Both the position numbers and the translations under genes were made by a program. The notes below the pieces were generated by a model, which had not been told where the DNA came from, ran no database searches, and saw only the letters and a program-made list of their open reading frames with translations. A DNA stretch of 64,000 nt from Piliocolobus tephrosceles (Eukaryota > Chordata > Mammalia > Primates > Cercopithecidae), in assembly GCF_002776525.5 (NCBI RefSeq), contig NC_045453.1:33595117-33659116 (forward strand), read 5' to 3'. How positions within the stretch are numbered: position 1 is the stretch's first letter; the number at the start of each line of letters is the position of its first letter. This document shows, piece after piece, positions 59,935 through 64,000 of the stretch.

Positions 59935-60062
59935 ACAAAAGCCCTGTGAGTTTGTTAGTATTATCTGCATTTTGCAGACAAGAATTCAGGACACAGGAGG
60001 ATTACCTAAGAATGACCGAGGCTTGGACATCAGCAGCCTGGCTCCTGAGTCCACATCCTGAC
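59935..60062 (-). mobile_element. MIR fossil
   Basis: 'gttagtattatctgcatttt', 'gcagacaagaattcaggaca', 'aggattacctaagaatgacc' and 'cagcctggctcctgagtcca' match MIR in reverse orientation. Confidence 0.65.
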
Positions 60063-61514
60063 CACCCTCATAGGGTTTGAAGGTGGTGAGTGTCAGTCAC
60101 TTTGTCTTGAGTGGTGTGGAATCAGCCTTGCCCACACCCAGAGCTGAGCCCCAGAAACATGTCCATGAGTAGGAGTGGCCACTCTCTGCCAACAGGCACC
60201 ATGGTCATGGCCATGAACTGACGTTTCCAGGAAGTCACTTCTGAAGGGGAAACTGTTTTGAGGACTGGAGAATGAGCAACCCAAGAGTAGAACATCCTGA
60301 CCAAGCACATTATTCTTCCCCAGAGCTCCAGGGCTTGGCTGTGGAACTGAGTATGCGGTGGGGGTGGGGAGACCGCAGCCAAGCAAGGCGCAGGTGACTT
60401 CAGCACAGGCAATTTGCTCAGCTCTCATGAACTGTGTGATGCCACTGGGTCACCCGCATCAGCATCGCTCATCTACAAACAGCCCTGGCTGTCACAAGTA
60501 ATAGGGCAAGGGTGAGACCTTTGTGTGTTTTCCGAAGACTGTTTTCCTGAGACTCTTCAAAAATGAGATGCCCCCGTCACTCTCAACAACAGGAAGACCG
60601 TGTGTCACACAGTTATTAGATTTTATTTATGAGGGAAGCATCTGAGTTTTCTGCAACCTGTCATTGAGCAGTGTGTAAACTGACAGAGGCGTCTATCTTC
60701 ATCCACCCTGGAGATGCCGGGCTGGAAAATGAGGACAAGGATGCTTCTGCCAGAAATTCTGAAAAATTGTGATAAAGTGATAGAGAAGTCACTTGTAAGT
60801 TCTGTGATCTGCTTTAAATGCTTGAGAAAACATAAATTTGTGCCTGAAAAAGAGCTAAGAGAATATGAATACAACTATATTAATATTAGCCATGGAGAAT
60901 TACAGCCGGTCACTGTCTTCTCCTCTTTGAAAAAAAAACAAACTGTGCATATAAAATTCAACACTATACTTTTGAAATAATTCCTCATATGGGTTGTAAC
61001 ATGTATGTACAAACACAGAAGCTTACAGAGCACATAGAGGGGTTGAAATCCTATCTATTCCTGCTCCAGGGTGCCCTGGTGCTCAGGAGTGGCTGGGAGC
61101 ACACAGATCTCTGCCCTACACAGAAGCTCACTCGCTCCGTCAGTGAGCACGGAGGCACAGGCATGTAATGCTCAGGTGCTTATCTGACAGCGTATCAAGC
61201 TTTGGTAACAAGACATCCAAATCCTTTTGAAGACCCCCCTGAATTCCATCCAATGTGAATATTACCCAGACACCTTGCCCTCTCCAACCTCAGGTCCAGC
61301 AGGTGCTTAGTACTGGGCCGGTAACCTGCTCCCTGCCTGGAATCTGAGTCACAGGAGAGCAATGGAAGAGCAGCAAAGAGTGGAGATCATGCCTCCAGCA
61401 GGGGCTCCCAGACAGGACTGCTCATTAGTTTCTGGTCTTCCTTGCTTGATTTGGCTAGAACCAGGTATGCTGTTTACTGGAAAAGTTCCCTGCATGATAC
61501 CATTGCCTGTGTGT
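60063..61514. other. 1.45 kb unassigned sequence
   Basis: No repeat recognised. Frames of 111 codons (60093-60428 minus) and 88 codons (60714-60980 plus) lack domains. Confidence 0.4.
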
Positions 61515-61700
61515 GTGATTATAGGCTCATAGGAAGTTGCAAAAATAGTACAGAGTCCTTTGAATCCCTCATTCAGCTTATCCAAATGATGACATCTTAT
61601 ACAATTGTAGCACAACATCAAAACCAAGTAATTGGCATAAGCACAGTACTATTGACTCTGTTATAGCTTTAATTCTATTCAATTGTCAGCAGTTATTATG
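61515..61700. mobile_element. Possible old L1M fragment
   Basis: 'gttgcaaaaatagtacagag', 'gatgacatcttatacaattg' and 'tagcacaacatcaaaaccaa' resemble a segment common in L1M-class repeats. Orientation not determined. Confidence 0.45.
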
Positions 61701-62279
61701 TAAATTCTGATTTGTGTTTTAGTCTTTGTCATAACCTGATAATGGAGACAGACTCTGTTCATTATCTTAATTTGTCCCTGAAGAAAAACAGACCCAAAAG
61801 GACTCAAAGAGCCCAACAAATGCAGCCAATAGTCAATTTCCTTTGATGCAGGTAAAATATTCTGTGTATCTGTGCAGAAACAATTGCACAGAGCAGAAGT
61901 TCAGCTGGCAAGCTGGCATCCATGAGAGCTGCCAGCTAACAATGACCCCTCCCATAGTATGAAAGGATGGTGAGGTCCTGCAAGTAGCTCATGCCTAACC
62001 CCTATTCCAGGGAGCATTTCCGCCACCAGCCTTCCATGATATTCTGGAGATACTGGCTGGCTATGTAACCTTGTGCTTTCCAAGTGCAAATAATTGGTGA
62101 TACCCCCAAAACATTTCTGCATACTGCCTAAGAGACTGAGACTGTAGAAAGTCAGTATTACAAGTGTTCCAGCCCCCTGTAGGACCATGCCATATGCCTG
62201 TTTCAGGTCTATGTCAGCAAAAGAACAAAGCGATGTGTGCTGGGGCACTGCTTCCTGCACTACTGTGTGCTCTCAAATC
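61701..62279. other. Unassigned spacer
   Basis: A 119-codon minus frame (61901-62260) has no recognised domain; no repeat recognised. Confidence 0.4.
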
Positions 62280-62395
62280 ACCGGGTGGCATTCTGTTGAA
62301 ATGCAGATGCAGATTCCATAGTTCTGGGGTGGGAGCCTAAGGTTCAGCCTTTCCACTAAACTCTCAGATAAAGCTGATGATGCTGGTTCAAAGGC
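62280..62395 (+). mobile_element. MER5-type hAT fossil
   Basis: 'ttctggggtgggagcctaag', 'gttcagcctttccactaaac' and 'aaagctgatgatgctggttc' match MER5 order in forward orientation. Confidence 0.5.
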
Positions 62396-62524
62396 CTAGA
62401 TAATATTATTATAGCTGAGCTTTCTATCAAAACTTAGTCAAAGTGAGATGACAGTATTCAAATTAAGTCATGAACTGAACAAATTCATTACCTATCCAAT
62501 GGACGTATGGAAATAGAAATCAAG

Positions 62525-62703
62525 AAACCCAGATTTTCATATAACCTTAGACTAGTTACTTCACCTCTCTGTACCTCAGTGTCCTCATTTATAGAAGGGG
62601 TAACATTAATAGCATCTGCCTTGTATCATAATTGTGAGGCTTAACTGAAAAAATACATGTAATCTCTGAGCAGAATGTCTTACACAGAATGAGCACTCTG
62701 TAA
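62525..62703 (+). mobile_element. MIR fossil
   Basis: 'agactagttacttcacctct', 'ctgtacctcagtgtcctcat', 'ttatagaaggggtaac', 'gtatcataattgtgaggctt' and 'agaatgagcactctgtaagt' match the 3' two-thirds of MIR in forward orientation. Its 3' end leads into the TGATGA array. Confidence 0.8.
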
Positions 62704-62735
62704 GTTCTAGATGACAGGATAATTGCTGACGAGAG

Positions 62736-63180
62736 AAATGATGATGTTGCTGGTAGTGGTGACGATGTCAATTGTGATGATGATAAAAATGGTGGTGATG
62801 ATGGGGATGATAACAACGGTAATGAGGATGGTGGTGATGATAAAACTGATGATGAAGATAATGGTGATGATGATGGTGTTGATAAAACTAGTGATGATGG
62901 GCCGGGTGCGGTGGCTCACGCCTGTAATCCCAGCATTTTGGGAGGCCGAGGCAGGCAGTTCATGAGGTCGGGAGATCGAGACTATCCTGGCTAACAAGGT
63001 GAAACCCCGTCTCTACTAAAAATACAAAAAAATTAGCCGGGCGTGGTGGCTCATACCTGTAGTCCAAGCTACTCAGGAGGCTGAGGCAGGAGAATGATGT
63101 GAACCCAGGAGGCGGAGCTTGCAGTGAGCCAAGATCACACCACTGCACTCCAACCTGGGCAACAGAAGGAGACTCTGTCT

Positions 63181-63220
<40 letters not shown>

Positions 63221-63638
63221 AGTGATGATGATGATAGTGATGATAAAACTAGAAATGATGCTGATGCCAATGATAAAACTAGTGATGCTGATGATGGCGA
63301 TGATAAAACTAGTGATGGGATGGTGTGATGAGGATGATGGTGATGATGATAAGATGATGATGGTTTTGAGGATGGTAACAGTGCTACTGGTAGTGATGAT
63401 GATGATGATGATGGTGATGATAGTGATGGTGATGATGGTGATGGTGATTATGATGACATTGATGATGATGATGTTAAGAGGAGGCTGACAATGATGAGGA
63501 TGGTGATGTTACTGGTGGTGGTGGTGATGATGATGATAATGCCTATGATGATTCTGTGATGACGGTCGTGAAGGTGATCATAGTGACGGTGATAGTGATG
63601 AGGGTGAAGATGATGATGGTTATGGTAATAATGATGAT
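62736..63638. repeat. (TGATGA)-type array 3, interrupted by AluY
   Basis: Imperfect TGA/TGG array of ~590 bp plus an inserted Alu (62900-63214). It contains a 30-bp higher-order unit marked by tgataaaact at 62880, 63241, 63271 and 63301. If the Alu and one target copy are removed, 62880 to 63241 also becomes exactly 30 bp. Confidence 0.95.
62900..63214 (+). mobile_element. AluY-type insertion
   Basis: Complete dimer from 'ggccgggtgcggtggctcac' to 'gagactctgtctc', followed by a pure A-tail of about 33 A (37 including the target copy's As, 63182-63218). AluY-type markers include 'gaggtcgggagatcgagac' and 'ggcggagcttgcagtgagcc'. Perfect 16-bp target duplication aaaactagtgatgatg at 62884-62899 and 63215-63230. 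The long unbroken tail indicates the youngest insertion in the window. Confidence 0.97.
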
Positions 63639-64000
63639 TTTCTGTATATTCAGTCAAATATGTTGTGTGACCATAGAAAAGGGAGTGATTCTATCACTTG
63701 CATCAAAAAGTAGGCAACAGGTGGGCCTAGCCTGCAAGGAAGCATACAGCATACCAGGCAAACAAATGGAAGAAAGTAATCACTCAATACAGAGAGAATC
63801 GTGTCTGCAAACATAGATTAGTAACAGGCCAGGGTTTGGGTGGAATACATGGAGCTTCCCATTCTTGAGGATGCATGACTGCAGGCCCCAGCACCCTTGG
63901 TTTGCTGAATGGACATGAGGAAGGCTGATCTTCTATTCCAGTCTGGCCCGTCACTGGTGTCCTTGCTACAACCACTCTTGAAAAGAAGCTGCTGCTAGAA
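63639..64000. other. Unassigned sequence
   Basis: No repeat or supported frame recognised up to the window end. Confidence 0.4.

Larger units (their letters stand above)
59301..60080 (+). other. 259-codon open frame spanning the minisatellite
   Basis: The longest non-homopolymeric frame in the window. Residues ~60-150 are encoded by the minisatellite; because 20 bp is not a multiple of three, the peptide repeats every 20 residues (60 bp), cycling motifs such as 'EHPYSPGHSQI' and 'GSTHIHLGT'. Flanks have no recognised domain, there is no Kozak-type support, and the 3' end runs into a MIR fossil. Two other plus frames (161 and 116 codons) are open over the same DNA, which argues that openness is a by-product of a stop-free repeat. 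Most likely non-coding. Confidence 0.2.

Overview
This window looks like catarrhine primate, most likely human, nuclear DNA. It has many dimeric Alu elements (including one AluY-type with a long pure A-tail), primate-age L1 3' ends, a free Alu monomer, old MIR/L2/MER5 fossils, solo LTRs of the ERVL/MaLR group and several kinds of simple repeat. It has no bacterial, phage or plasmid features and no CRISPR. I found no convincing protein-coding gene, tRNA, rRNA or snRNA. The window is best read as intergenic or deep-intronic sequence, and every long open frame can be explained as a repeat artefact or chance.

Layout. 1-9.7 kb: MER5-type fossil, Alu, a solo THE1/MST LTR with a perfect 5-bp duplication, a tail-to-tail inverted Alu pair, then mostly unique sequence. 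9.7-20.2 kb: a MIR whose core was tandemly duplicated, an MLT2-type LTR, a CA-rich ~40-bp VNTR, an MST LTR split by an Alu, an MLT1 LTR split by an Alu, and a 1.08-kb GGAA-type purine array. 20.2-32 kb: a decayed L1M body with a hAT fossil inside it, a free left Alu monomer, a GC-richer repeat-poor block (about 24.5-28.5 kb), and an MLT1 LTR. 32-42.8 kb: a repeat-poor block, three 5'-truncated L1 3' ends, and a composite TA/CA - MIR - TGATGG array - MIR block. 42.8-56 kb: an Alu with a 250-bp GA-rich tail, MIR/L2 fossils, a second TGATGG array with a ~325-bp higher-order repeat, an unnamed LTR-like element and an old Alu. 56-64 kb: short tandem and inverted repeats, a 20/40/80-bp minisatellite, and a third TGATGA array with a clean AluY insertion.

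No gene-to-gene cooperation can be described. The structure is in the repeats: three (TGATGG)-type arrays within 23 kb, two of them abutting MIR 3' ends; nested insertions that give relative ages; and a long GGAA array of a class known to bind ETS-family proteins. Family names come from recognition by eye, not alignment. Boundaries are good to a few bases where target-site duplications are quoted and to tens of bases elsewhere.
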